A DNA stretch of 64,000 nt, taken from the NCBI RefSeq assembly GCF_037975245.1, contig NC_092568.1:36607001-36671000 (forward strand), in the 5' to 3' direction. Below the pieces are notes generated by a model that was not told where the DNA came from, ran no database searches, and worked only from the letters and a program-made list of their open reading frames with translations. Positions 1-13,998 of the stretch are shown piece after piece. Numbering within the stretch: the stretch's first letter is position 1; each line of letters begins with the position of its first letter. This DNA comes from Apostichopus japonicus (lineage: Eukaryota; Echinodermata; Holothuroidea; Aspidochirotida; Stichopodidae). Made by a program: the position numbers and the translations under genes.

Positions 1-3000
1 GCTAAAACGCAAACACCTTAACAAAATGTTCATCAGTCCCAGTATGCATGTGACCGAATGTGTATTCTTCTTGCCTTCCTTTATGTTTAGTCTCCCCATT
101 AAATAGCTAAAACTTCGCTTGCTTATAGTACTACTGTAGGTCGGCTTCGCCTGAGACTTTGCTAAATCTGATTTTTCTGATTTTTTTTGTTTATCCTTGA
201 TCCATATTGTCCCCATATTTTTCTATAATGCTTTCAAAGACACCCTAAACAGAATGATAAATAAAATTTGTGGTAACCCCAAAAATGATAATATTCCACT
301 TACCAACAACCCTACCCTCATCCAATTCTCACCCTGCCCCCCTTCCAGAATCCTCTGTATTCAAGAGACCACATTCCTGTCTCCCTTCTCACCCCCCCCC
401 CATACACCAGGTGCAAGAACCTTCCCTTTATGAAAATTAATGGATAATGAGTCCATGATGACGACGACAACAACATGAAGTACAGTAAACAAACCACTAA
501 CAGCTATCCAGAGGGCAGGCTATGACTTCTTAGAATTTATGACCAGCAGCACGTTTCAGCTTACTCTCCTCCTCCTCAGAAAACCATAAAAATAAAAATA
601 AAAGTCCCATCTCCCAGGCTTTCTTGAGCATCCCTCCATGAATCAATGGGGATGATTAGGAATGCTTAAAAGATGGGCCCTGCTGCTACAAACATGAATT
701 TAGTCTTGAATGTTAAATAACACTGTCAAAATGTTCAATGTGGAGGAGAATGAGGAGGAGGGGAATAAAGTGCTTCAACAGCAGCAACAGAGCAATATAC
801 GGGCTAAACTAGATTTGTAATCACAATACTACTACTAATATTACTGATTATATTAATACTACTAGGGTTAAGATTAGAGTGGTTTTCACCATAAACATAA
901 AGTGATAAAACAAAATAAATAAGTAAGCAAACAATAACTAAAGACAGTTGACTGTTTTTTTCTAGTTCTTCTCCTTCTGCTGTGTTTTTGTTTAATCATT
1001 ATAATTCAACAGACTGTCTCAGGCTTGATCTATGGTACTTGTAAACGGGACTCATATTGAAAGGTATGGCGCCTAAATGATTCAAGAAGTTTCTACAGGA
1101 TTTCGTAAAAGCATTACATTAACTTTTCTTTAATTACCAAGAGAAACAATAATAAATTTTCTACCCACTTTAGATATATTCTTTTCACTTTCCCTTTCAA
1201 ATTTAATATAAATGTTTTTATTGATAACTCCTGCTTCCAATAGCAAACTATACTTTTTTTGCTTTTCATAGATGCCTCCCTTCCTATACAAAACTCATCT
1301 TTCAATGCAACGTACGAAAAATCAAATTGCTGTCCATTTACTGTACTATTATTTCGGTGGTCAACATAAACTAAACAAAGCAAATTGAAGACAACAAAAT
1401 ACCTACTAATTCCATCGTTTTGAATTTGTCAAATGAATCTTTTGTTTTGTAACAGTCTCCAGCTATAACAAATTATCCCGAACATTTCTTCGAGCAACCC
1501 TGTAATGATATTTCCGTCCGATATTTTTAATTCCTTCAAACCTTCATCGGGATCACCTTTTTGCCGGGCATGATGAATGCACTCCATCTGTTGCACTTTT
1601 TCAGTTTCTTTTTCCTGTTTTTTGGGGGGTTTTTTAATTTTTTATTTTAGTTTTTTGCTTAATAGCATCCTAGGTTCACGGTAGCCCCCTATATCCCTGA
1701 GGGCAGAGGGGCATCGATATAGATTTAGGAGGGTACAACTTTGCTCTCCTGTTTCTTCCGGGGCTGATTAATTCAGCAGAAGATACATTAAGTTTACAGA
1801 AACAATTAAGGTCCGATTTAGTTTAAACTTGCCGTAATTTAATCACACTTTTCAAGACTGACCAAAAAACCTTTCTAACTATTTAACTATTCAGCCTAAA
1901 TTTTGTAGAACAAAATATTCAACTGTGACTCACACTTTTTTATTCATTTTCCTTTTTCTTCAATTTTCATGGGAAACAAGCGTGCGTAACATTTTTTTTT
2001 TTTCAGTTTTTACGGGGGTAAAAAATCATTAATTCCACTTGGGGACTTTGGAGGCTACAAAAGTATTACGAAAATGGGGTAAATTGCACACTATTTTCAG
2101 GCCAAACTGTTTTCGAAGCAAATGCTATTCCATATGAATATAATGAACTGAATATATCGTGAGCAAGACAACAGCGTGCAGTTAAAAGCCCTGTCAAACA
2201 CAGAGAAGCTACATGATAGCATTATCAAGAATTAGACCTTTTACTGAGAACTTAATTGCTCTCACATTTTTCAAGATGAAACAGATATATAATTAATTAA
2301 ATGCCTGTGTCCTCTTCCTCCTTCTTCACCTGCATCTCCCCCAACCCCAACCCTAACCCCATCCCCATTCTTGTTACAAATAACTAAGTGTTGTTACTTT
2401 TTGAGGTTATTAATCTAATTTCCAAGTAGGAAAGTTCTACAAACTTTTAATTTCAATTTATTTTCCAAGCAGAACATTTCTACAAAGTGTAATGAAAGAA
2501 AGAGGTAAATCAAAACTAGCATTTTTGAGTTAATCTGGGTTTGATTATTTAAAACTGTTTCATCAGCCCAAACACAGAAAGGTAAACAGACATATGAACT
2601 ATACCACCTTGTGTGTTTTTGGGAGGCGGGGGGGGGGGGGGGGAACTACAGGACCACATCATCGGTATACTTGAGGGTCATTGAACGACCAAGCCCTTTG
2701 CTTTGTGTGAAGTACCTTTAATCTTAAACCTGTAATCTTGCTATGTGTAAACCTTTAATCCCACCTTTGTTTTGACTTTGACTTGTGAGCACTGTAGTTT
2801 CCATTTAATGATCAGTAAAGTTACTCTTACTCTTACTTCTCTTCCCCTCCTTTCCACTCTTTCTCCTCCCCCTCCTTCCCCACCTTCCCTTACCCCCTCT
2901 TTTTTTTTTTGATCCCTTATTGTAACCGCTATACAAATACCCTCCTCAAGAGTCAGATATTCATTCACTAGGTTGTACTTACAACTAAATTAACAATAGC

Positions 3001-3189
3001 AACAGATTATCAGTAGGTTATTGACATTAAGGGTTAACTCAATAAAGCTAAAACGAATCGTCCTTTGTGTAAGGTCTAGACCACCCTACACTGTAGATGC
3101 TTGTGTGCTCTTTACCTCTCTTTACATTTCATTGATTTAGCTCTTTCACTATCTCTTACCCTTAATTCATACAATCGAAACATGTTATG

Positions 3190-3780
3190 TTTGCAACGGG
3201 TGAAAAAGATGTCAATACCTCTCGCCGACCGATTCACCCCTCTCCTCTCTCCCTTTCGGAGAACGTCCCGACTCAAAAAAAACCAAACAATGGACTGGAG
3301 TGGGGTCTGGTGAGAACGTCAACAATCGACTGACCGTCCGTGGTAGAATGTATTATTATTCTTCTACCTGTCTGCAGTGGCTAGATAGCCGCGGCTTAAA
3401 CCCCGAGTCGTAAAATGACTCTCCGTGAAGGGCAATTCTCCCATTAGACGAAAAAGGAAATCGCTAACTTCCTGCGGGCTCTCATTTGTTTAATCAGGGA
3501 AGATCTGCCTAGAATTTACAAGAGTCAATAACGATCCCTGACGGTTCAGACTGAAACGGCGAAAAAAGTAGAAAGTCGTCGGGAAGTGAATGTAGAGGTC
3601 GTTTAATGCTCCGAAATGACAGGTCAGTTCCAGGAATATTATCGTACTTCGACAATTATTTGTCTAGAGCTACAAAAGCGACACAGACCCCATTGGGATT
3701 TGTAGTCCAATGGAATAGGATCGATAGGTTATTGCAACCGCGTCCGGCATTCCCGGTTTTATTTTTCTTATTATCCGCTT
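3190..3780. promoter_or_regulatory. GC-richer unique block in intron 5 (possible cis-regulatory element)
   Basis: About 600 bp with clearly more G+C and more CpG than its surroundings and almost no simple repeat. It contains a TGACAGG near 3616 (a MEIS-type TGACAG core) and a near-palindromic GACAATTATTTGTC near 3650. Short frames inside it match no protein known to me. Large MEIS introns in other animals harbour conserved enhancers, so a regulatory element is plausible; this rests on composition and position only. Confidence 0.3.
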
Positions 3781-6299
3781 CTTCTGCATATATATATAGT
3801 TTTTAGATTCCATTTCCATAATTTTAATTTATCGTAAGCATTTTTCAACATATTCCGGGGTGACAGTAAGGTACAAAATTTCGACAACTGTGATTGACAA
3901 GTAATCAATGGAAATCAGAAATCATTGGACACCTTCTGATGATCACGATGCTAAAATGACCATCCCTTAAAACTGACTAATTACATTTCTCTAATTTGCT
4001 GTATGTAAATGTCCCTGCCATCAAAAGCTGATGCCATCCCATCTCCCTTGGCACGCCCCTGCACCACCACCACCACCACGACTACATCCCAGTGTGCATG
4101 GCCCATGACAATGTCCATCTTCCTTTTTTTTTGTTACAAAACTAACCAGCATACATGTATATTTTTCATTCAGCTTAAAATAGCTCTACAAAAATGATTA
4201 AAATATTTAGCAGCAGGGATCAAAACCTATAAAACTTTCAAATATAGACATATAGTATTATTGCAATGGGTATAAGCTTAGAAACAAGGCCCACAACTAA
4301 ATATTGAATCAAAAAGACCAGTTTTAATCAAAATCCTCTAGCTTTTTTTTTTCTTACCACCAAAGGGGAAATTTCTATTTTCTACCTAAAAATACCAACC
4401 AGAATAGTATGCCTCTGTTGTAGACTGAAAAAATTTGCTAACTAGCCCCTCTGGCTCTAACCACCAATTTTCTTTCTACTACAAACCCAGTAAAAGTATT
4501 TAAAAAAATCCATTCCACCAGGCCCTGCGAGCACAGCAAGGTCACCTGAAAGGTCGTGACCTCTGATCTCTGCCTAAGTCAGTGAACTCCTCACTACAGC
4601 AATACCTAAGGGATAACAGAAGGATTACTCACAGCGAGCTCAAAACCAAAGCCCCACTTTCACTGGTTCAGATTCCATCTTTGTTTATTCTCCAGAGAGA
4701 TAATAAGCCAAGGATTTGAGAAATTTTTTGACCTTGACCACAAGGGGTTCAGGATTATGGGAGTTACAAACAATAGGAGTAGGTAGGTTTTATGTAAACT
4801 TTCTGACAGAAGATGGGAAACACTTGTTACTTTCTGCAGAGAATCCAGTAAAAAAATATATATAAAAAAATATTTAAAAAAAAAATGGGAAAAAGGGTAG
4901 AAAGAAGACCCTGTGTACAACAAGATGAAATTTAGTGTAATAATAAACAATGGTGATTTTAGTATATAAACCTAACTCTATGCAACTGATGTAGAGGGTA
5001 TGTAGTAAAGGGTATATAATAACATGGGGGCTATATTCCTTCCTTCAGTCTGGAAAACTTGAGATTCTATTACTCCAGTCCCACCTCCACACTCCCCTCC
5101 CCACCACCCCCCCTGCCACCCTCCCCTAAAAGTGATAACTAGAAGTAGATCATTTTAAACAAAAGGAATGAAACACTCACTAATCAAGTTTCTATAAAGT
5201 TCTTGCTTTATATGTACAGAAGGACATCACCACTATTTGACTGCATGCATGGACTTAAAGAATCACAATATTAAAGCATTCACAAAAATCCACAATATCA
5301 AACAGGAAAATATTTTACATTTCAAGTTACAGACATTTTGGGTAAAATACATGGGGGGGGGGGTGAGGTGAGATCCTTCAGTATGTTACAGAGCATACTA
5401 TTAATGTTTTGGTGGACCACTACCGTCTCACACGGTGTATTGTTTCCTGATTTTTCCTGATTTTTCGTACAAAAGAGACCTCTGAAGTGAAATGAAACAT
5501 GGTATGCTGTTGGTTACAGAAAAGCTTAATAGACAATAAAATATTGTAAAAAATCTGCCACATATTAAAATTGAAAATGGGAGTTGAATTTTTGCATATG
5601 CAGTTTGCATCTGAGCTAGCTAGCTATCATAGTGATACTTAAATAAACCCTGTCCTCTCCCCCCCCCCACTCCTATGCCAATCCCCCATCCCCATTCCCA
5701 CATTCAGTGATATGGTATGGAAGATTGAGGAGCGGAGATTCTTCCCACCATTATATGTCATTATACAGAAACAGGTGCTAGCAAATCTTCACTTCCCCAT
5801 GAACCTCCTGCCCAACCCCTCCCCCCTTGTCCTTCATTTAATATTTAATGATTTAACCTGGCCCCACCTTTATCCTACAAACTTATTCAACATTCATGTT
5901 TCATCTCATTTTGTTATCCATTCGTCCCGCCAATATTTAGGGCATATATATCAACGTTGCCTTTTATTAAGTTACATAGAGCCATGTTGAGTGGCCATAG
6001 CTGTACCCGGGGATGATCATGTAGGAACGCAATCTGTCTAACGTCCTACACTACTGACTGCTAGTGTACTAGTACTATATTACACGGACTTCTGAATACG
6101 TTCGACAAGGATCACACATCAATACTATCTGAAGATTACACAGGTAGTATATACAACTACCTTACACTATGAAAATCACACTACAAAGCTTGCCTCTCTG
6201 TTTGCTTATCTCTATGTACCTCCAACATAAACAAACTGCTTGTATGATATCTGTCTGTAAGATTGGATGAAGACCAATTTTTTTTTTTTTTTTTTTTCT

Positions 6300-6760
6300 C
6301 GGGGAAACTTTATCAATATCCGTCCACTCTCGGATCATTCTCGTCTTGTATCACTCACTTTCAAACGTCTACCGTGTCTCGGAGGGAAAAAGTGCACTGC
6401 GACGGACAGACTATAACACTATCCACGGCACGGTAACTGAATACATATACAGTACGCGAGAAAATTCATTAAAATACACCGCGAGTACCGAAAGACTGAC
6501 TTCTTTAGGGCAACCTTCAGATTCCCTCATTTTTTTGCGACTGAAGTGGGACGGTTTAAAGGTGAATGAATGCTTTACAAACAATTTGTCAATAAACGGC
6601 GCCTTCTTGGGTTTTATCCAGCTGCGATTTGCTACTCTCTATTTGATCTGACAGCTTGGCTCTTTTTTACAACTGGTCCCTGACAAGTTGTCATCTTCAT
6701 TAAACACCTGATGATTACCATTTATTTATCGCTCTATCCATCTCTCTTCTGTGAAATAAG
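6300..6760. promoter_or_regulatory. GC-richer unique block in intron 5 (possible cis-regulatory element)
   Basis: Repeat-poor sequence with many CpGs (near 6370-6500), a TGTCAATAAA near 6587 resembling a compound TALE/posterior-Hox site, and TCTGACAGC near 6646 (MEIS-type core). No protein match is apparent. The regulatory call is inference from composition, motifs and location. Confidence 0.28.
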
Positions 6761-9700
6761 TACATGCTACCCCCTCGACACTTGTATAATGGAGGTAAAA
6801 GAGGCAAGAATTAGGCGACAAACAGCTTATTCTAATTCGCACATGACACAAGACGTTAGTTATGTTTCTGTCAGAAAGTCACAACGATGAAGGAAGCTTA
6901 TTTATTCGGCGGACTTAAAACACGTACATTGAGATGGCTGAGAGGACTGGATGCACGTACTTCAAATTATTCCTCGTCTCTCGCTTGACGAGGCACTAAT
7001 TAAGTCACCGACAGGAGAACGATGGGTGAGAGGGGGAAAAAAAATAGAAATTGGGCTTCTCCAAAAATATCGAAAATTATTACAGACAGGTACCATCGTT
7101 TTTAAACAAAACTGTTACAATTTAATGATAATGGCAATAATTATAAAAGAAGAATAACCAGTCGTTAATGGCAGTTACTGTACCATGCTTAGCAGCCCAC
7201 ACTTTTAGCTATACACATCACATCGGGTGGCTATCCAATTTACAGGTTTTAGCTCATTCAAGATATTTTTTACAGTTTGGATTGAGCATTAGAACTGTGG
7301 ACTTATCCTGGATCAAAACCCCACCTTACTTTAGAGAGATGAAGCCACCATCTCAGATTCTGGCTTTCCTTGCTCCTAATGCCAATGGTCAGCAATATTG
7401 CATTCAAATTTTAGCATGTTCAAACCAAAAAAGTTTGTACAGTTTTCAAAGGTTCACTTCTGGAGGTTCCAACTTTCCAAATATAATTCCCCAAACATTG
7501 ATTGAACAGTTTATAACTATTTGTAACTGATTTCATGACATAGGGAAACAAGTCTGAACAAGGCAAAGAAAAATTGTTGAATTTAATACTAGTTTAAACA
7601 TGGCTTGCCATATAATATCACTTTCTAGCATATTTCCAGGCAAATTTTTGATGAGTTTGCTCTTCCTTTTGCTTGGGGGGAGGGGGTGGGAGAAGATTAG
7701 GGAGTAAGTCACTATCCCTAGAATATCAAGCGACACTGTCTCTTTAAATAGTCCCACTAAACTCTACATTATATGTGTTTATCATGACCTCATGCACATG
7801 CAATGACCTCATATATATGCATCATATGCAATGCATCACATGACTAGTTCAGTGAATAGTGGGTCATATACGTTTTAAATAAAATCCACAACCTCTTTTA
7901 TGAAAGGCTGTATAATTGTCAATTGCATCTATATAATTATTACCCATTTACAGAGAGGAAAGCATCTATTAAAATTCACTGGGGGGATTGGGAGGGGGGG
8001 GATTTTACTCCTGTTAGAAAGAAAGAAGTTTAAATGTATCAAGATTATTCTTGACTTTTCTTACTGACATATATTTTGGGATATATTCAACTCCAGAGAA
8101 TATCTGCTCGACTGCTCGCCAACAAAAAATCTTTAACCATGTTTGACAAAGATCAACGGCAGACAATGCCCTAAAGGTATGTCATTAGTTAGTCTCACTG
8201 ATTCATTTTACATTTGCTAAGCACACCCATCAACCATCACAGCCAAAGGAAACTACTTCCTTGTACAGTGAGTGTTGCTGCCTCTTCTGCCTTCTTCATC
8301 TCTCTACTTTCTTCCCCAATTATTAGGAGAAGAGCAATATCCCATCTTTGGAGAAGCTAACTCTTATTTAAATATTTTATTCCGAACAACGTTGGTGCAG
8401 ACTCACAACGACTATAATCGTCGTCTCTCACTCGGACGACTGATGTATCAATCAGATCAGTCGATTCACTCTATCAAATGTAATTAAAATTTGGAACATT
8501 CAGAAAATCGAAATGTTTTTTCCATATTTCCTCTGATTTCTGTATTATTTTCTCTTCTTTCTTCATTTCTGTTTTACCTTCCAGTGGACTCCTTAAAAGA
8601 TCAATTAGCAATTCTCTGCGATAGCTTCTTTTTCCCTCTTTTTATTTTTCCGTTCGGAAACGATCAGTCCCGAAAGAAACGATGTTTTAATGTGTTTCGT
8701 ATCTCTCTCTACATCACCACCGAACATGGAATATAATCTACGACACGATATCTACTACGAGGAAACCCTCTGGAAGACTGACTGATGTACATGAATAATA
8801 TTGGATGATGCTCCAGTTTTAGCAAATTGATTTGATGGCGTCTTTTCAAAAATAGAAAGTGGAACAAAATGACTCTAGGACTGGCAAAAAATGTATGTTT
8901 GAGGAAGTCAAGATTTGGGGATGCCTGTATCAAATCTATTTTGCCTAAAGATCAAATCTAATTCAGTAAATGATAATGCAAGTAAAATGATTGAGGAATA
9001 ATTATATCTACATAAGATTTCTACTTTGTTTGTTTTTGGTGTGTTCTGTTTAATGTGTTGTTGTTGTTGTTCTTTAACTTCTCTTGTTTCTTTGTATATT
9101 CCTACATTTAATTCGCAAGTCCAACACTACAGTTAGCTCTGGTAAAATCTATTATACACAAAAGGAAAATTTCTGACATTATATAGGACCCATGGGGATT
9201 CATTAAACACTTACAATGGCCAGGCACAGTAAACTTTCAGAATTTTATCCATTGTTATTTTGTAAGAAAGCCATGCAGTGACTATATAGCACACACCACT
9301 CACTGGTCGTTCCAACCAGGAGGAGGATATAGGAAGCAAGAGAGGCAGGCCCAAGACAACATGGCGGCCGTCTGTATTGTCTGTATCATAATAAGATAGA
9401 AAATTCCACTGAAACCACAAAAAAATATTATTTGTCTATACGTAGTGACATCAGCTGCGCTCAAATGCGGTATCAAATATGTGAGTGGAATTTTGACTTT
9501 CACAGTCAAGACAACACTAACCACTATAGAAAAACACCATACAAAATTATCAGAGTGCAAAAAGTGTTGAAAAAGATGTTCAAACAAGTTTAAAATACGA
9601 ATATTAGCGAAAGTCCATTGGTAGTGTGCAGACAGGTGTGGTAAGTGAAACAATGTATAAAGGAATCTTTTTCTTCCTCTTTTTGCTCCTTTCTCCACCT

Positions 9701-10179
9701 CTCTATCTTTCTCTCTTTCTCATTTTCCAGACTTTGGAAAAGCTGATTATTTAAAAAGCTGTCAAACTCAACATTTTATCTACAGCTAGATACCAGAAAA
9801 TCTCAAATAACATAAAAGTAAAATTTTCAAGACAAGGATAGACTTTTTTTCATTTTTTTGTTCCTTTTGGACAATGCACCATCAGCATTATCCAGATGCT
9901 AGACATTCTTATCAGGTTGGAAGAAAAAATATATTCCTCTATTTCCGTAGCCAGCAAAAGTTTTCACACGTTTGGGGATTCTCAGATAATTGGGTCCTCA
10001 ATACAAGGACAGAGGTTGAAAGCCTTTTACGCCCATAACATCAATTGATAGCCAAAAGCCTACCCATTTCCTCCCCAGGCCACAGACAACCTTTTTTTTT
10101 TTCACTTAACTTTTGAATAAACCAGAACATAATTTCAATAGACCCAGCTAATTTTCTTGGAGTCTCTTGGTCTGCACCT

Positions 10180-10640
10180 CCGTTAACCATAGTATCCACC
10201 AGATTTGGTACTCAATTGATTTGCTTAATAACCCTTTTGCCTGGCTTTAACCAGGGAGTCTCTTTTGACAAAAGCTCGGTCCCCTCCTATCCATTATTAG
10301 TATCCCTATTAAGATCCCCCCTTAGCATAGTCCTTGCCTATTTAACTGGAAGATCACTTTCATGTTGGAGAACATTGGCTTATCACAATTTATCCTCCGT
10401 GGGCTCTTTGATTCTTTCAGCGAGGAGGCCCCCAGACGGACCAGTGAAAAGAAGGGTGCACTCTTTTGTGTAATTGCCCCCATCGGTTGAAAGGAGTCAT
10501 CAGTACCTGATCATCACCGCCCTTTCAAGTCTCACAAAGAATGGATGAGGAGTATTCAGCTTAATAGAACATGCCATTAAAAGTGGGCCAGGCAGACTCA
10601 CGGAAAACCCATCAATAAAAATCCCATTGATAGCGCTAAT
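10180..10640. promoter_or_regulatory. Repeat-poor block in intron 5 (possible cis-regulatory element)
   Basis: Balanced-composition sequence with motifs common in developmental enhancers: CTCAATTGATTTG near 10211, CTTTGATTC near 10407 (TCF-type), CTTATCAC near 10378 (GATA-type), and ATCAATAAAAATCCCATTGAT near 10612. The plus-strand open frame inside it is 85 codons and unrecognised. Proposed from sequence texture only. Confidence 0.28.
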
Positions 10641-12025
10641 ACCCTTTAACTGTACAGTCAAAAGGGGGGGTATGTGGATAAACGGCCAGGGATTCTGAAG
10701 ACAGACTAATGTTGTTTATATCTCCTCTTAGAAAAGGTTTTTCAAATGAATGGTGGTAGAAAAACATCAAAGTAGGATTTCATGTGTAAAAGGGACAGAA
10801 GCTTTAGAAGTTTTTTGAAAAGGTAGGACAAAAAAACAGAAAGAGAAAAAGAAGATGCTGGTTAAAGGCAAACAGATTAGCAGGGGTTTTATTTGATCAA
10901 CTTTTATACAATGGTAGTACCCCTCTCCATTGATAAGAGCAATGTAATGTAACTGTTAACTGTTGGTTGAAGGATATAGGGCCACTTCAGACCACAATGG
11001 TGAGAGTCAAATCAACTGCTGCCTTTATTTGATTTTAGTTTTTGATACTCTCGGGTGTTATCATCGCCCCTCCGAACGGCGTTCAACCTCTTTCGGAGAG
11101 TGTCCTAAAAGTTCTGTTACGATCAATTTTGCAGTGAATTTCTACACAAGTAAAAGAAATTCATTTAAAAATGAACCAAATGAGAGCAGATCTTTGGGGG
11201 GAGGGGGTTAAATTAATATCAAGGAAATAGATTTCCCCCTTTACTTTTGTAATCAAGAACAACAAATATTGTTGGATCACTTTCTTCTAAGTTAACAACA
11301 ATTCTGGAGGTAAGCTTACTAATGACATTCAAAAGATGGAATGTAAAAAGTTGAAATCACTTGAACATGAAAAATGAAAAAAAAAGTAGAAAAGAAAAGA
11401 TAAATGGCTTGGTCAAGGCCCTCAGCTGTACTTGAAAACCAACGAGTAAAGTAAAATTACACAGGTCTCTGAGACGAATCACACGCAATTCTACAGTCCA
11501 AGCATGCATCCATATGTGTCTGTGTGTATATATATATATATGTTTATCTATATGCCCATGTTATGCAGAAAGCCCCCAAAATGCATTGTTTTGAAGAAAT
11601 CCCATCAAGCGTCCAAACCATTAAGGAATAAACTGCTCCCCGCTATATGCATCAGCCTTCATAAAATTTAACCATATATATTAGGGTCTACTATATACTG
11701 CATACATTAAGGGCCTAAGCCTAGCTTGTTCCAGATGACTCAATATCACTTTTCCTCTATTTCACTGCAAGCCTCATTGGGAATGTTAATTACCATCAGA
11801 TTAAAACTTTCTTCTTCCCCCATAAATATTTCTAATGATCATACGGAGTCAATGTAGTGGGAAGGTACAGCCTGCAGCAGCCACAACTGCAACGGATGGC
11901 TGCACACAACTATCACGATTGTCAAAACTGACTTTATTTGCGATAAATAGTTTTTTTTTTTTCTTTCTCTTTCAGCGCTAGCCAGCGTCGACTTTTGTGG
12001 TATGATAAAGGAAATGCTATATACA

Positions 12026-12026
<1 letters not shown>

Positions 12027-12111
<85 letters not shown>
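12027..12111. repeat. (TA)n microsatellite
   Basis: An alternating TA tract of about 85 bp with one AAA interruption, within Meis intron 5. Confidence 0.97.
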
Positions 12112-12115
<4 letters not shown>

Positions 12116-13490
12116 TGCAAAATATAACCATGGCTACAAACGAACAGTCATTTCCAATGGAGAACTTGAAAACACAAACCGAAAGAAGGGGGTTTGCTAC
12201 CTTTTAACTTGTTTTTTTAGTTCCTGTCAAATATATATCTGTATATATATACGATTTCAATTTATTTATATAGATATATATGTACATATATCAACACTTT
12301 CAAGTTCGTGACAAAGGAAGAAATGAACTGACGTTACAGCAAACAAGATAGGACACAGTTTATTTCCTATGTTAATTATAACTTTTATTAATTTTACTAT
12401 ACACTAATTAGCTACTAATTAGCATATGAACTAAATATATATCCAAAACTGGTGATCTCAATTACATCGAGTCCCAGTCCATAAACCCAATCCCCACTTC
12501 TTTGAGCGAAAATGACAAGACATTCTTTCTTCTTTTTTTTCGTTCCCCCGCTGACGTTTCTGTGCCAATAATTGTCCAATGATTCTTTTTTAAGTTCCTA
12601 CGGCGATGGACCCTAGGTGTATGGTAAGGTCATGAACAATAAAAATAGGTCTTAATTGCCTTTCTCTGTCTTTTCGCCCCCTTAGTCCATGAAGTTATAC
12701 CAACCAAACCATTACAGGCGTAGGTCTAATACAACGAGCTGCTAATTTTCTGCAGTCTCTTTCCTTAAGGCCACTGATTGCGCCAAATTAAAATATCTCC
12801 AGGTTTTGGAAGGAAGGCAGGAGAACAAAAAAAATATGTGATGGTTTCTTTCCTGTAGAAACCAATTTTAACTCGGCTCACAATAAACCCTTTGGCAGTT
12901 ATGCAGTTCTCCCCTTTTCAGCCATAGCCTAGGTTTTTCTTTTTTTACTTTTCTTTTTTTTTTTTGCTTTGCCGCTGGAATAAGAAATTCTACCTGCGAG
13001 GGTTAGACAATTGACTACGAACTGTTTTAAAATGCAATAAAATACTTGTTTCCTTGTGCGGAAGGAAAAATAAAAAGGCCAAGCACCTCTAATGCCAGTG
13101 TTAAACATGCACACAGATATAATGGAAACTATCACAGGTTATTCAAAAGAAAGAAAGAAAAAAACCTTCACCTTAAAAAATTTGCAAACAAAAATTATTT
13201 CTTGCGCATTGGCAAAAGGAAAGAATCTAAAGCAATACAACAAAAGCTGAGAGCTATTAACAGTTCGGTTCTAAAGCAGTGACTGTGTCCGGATTTTAAC
13301 AGGCTCTGTTGAACTGGGAGAATAAAACCCTTTACCACATGAGTAAGATCAAAAGATTTTGAAGTTACCATCGAGGGCAAAAAACTTTCTGTGATATTGT
13401 TATTAGTGGATGGCTTGATGTAAACAAAAGACACCCAGGTAACCAAGTCTAGTTGATGGTAATCTGTTTTAATACAATTCTACAAATAAC

Positions 13491-13522
13491 TATACTACTA
13501 TAGTATTATACTACTATAGTAT
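13491..13522. repeat. Two tandem copies of a 16-bp palindrome-like unit
   Basis: The unit TATACTACTATAGTAT occurs twice head to tail and is itself nearly self-complementary (ATACTA/TAGTAT). It is a short local duplication. Confidence 0.85.
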
Positions 13523-13927
13523 TATTACTACTCTACTGTAGTGACATGACTAGCAACTCCGGGCGGTAATGGTGAAATGGCAGTCGCGATGTTGTACTGT
13601 ATACCGATTTTATCAACACGACTTTTGACAGCAGCCAAAAGTTATCGGCTAGTCAGTCCAAATTTTACGAATGATCAAAAGCACAAATTTTCCATGAGGG
13701 TGACGGAGAGGTACCTTCCTAATACAGAAATGTCACCGGAGAAACAGCAGCCTGGGTATGAAAGCCAAAACGACTTGTTCCACCCACTCTTGATAACCTC
13801 AGTTCCCCTAATGTCATAGAAGGCTGTAACCATCTTATCATGACAGTGGGTTCACAGTCCCTTCGAAAGGGAATAGGTACGATATGATGTTATCTTGGTT
13901 AAATCTTGGTGAAAAGAACAGATATTA

Positions 13928-13998
13928 GCCAAGCTATGATCTTAGCCAATAGGAACAAGAGTGGTTGCTAAGCCATGATCTTAGCCAATGGGAAGAAG
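13928..13998 (+). repeat. Direct duplication (~32 bp, 39-bp period) with CCAAT motifs
   Basis: Two copies share the core ATGATCTTAGCCAAT, the first followed by AGGAACAAG and the second by GGGAAGAAG. Each copy carries a CCAAT core. Confidence 0.8.

Noticed and set aside
2741-2968. 75-codon Glu/Arg-rich minus-strand frame
   Set aside because: It reflects a CT-rich tract on the plus strand.
7168-7530. 120-codon plus-strand frame in intron 5
   Set aside because: No motif or family resemblance and no supporting splice or promoter context; could be transposon debris but unsupported.
9300-9698. 132-codon minus-strand frame with hydrophobic stretches
   Set aside because: Hydrophobicity follows from AT-rich codons; no recognisable family.
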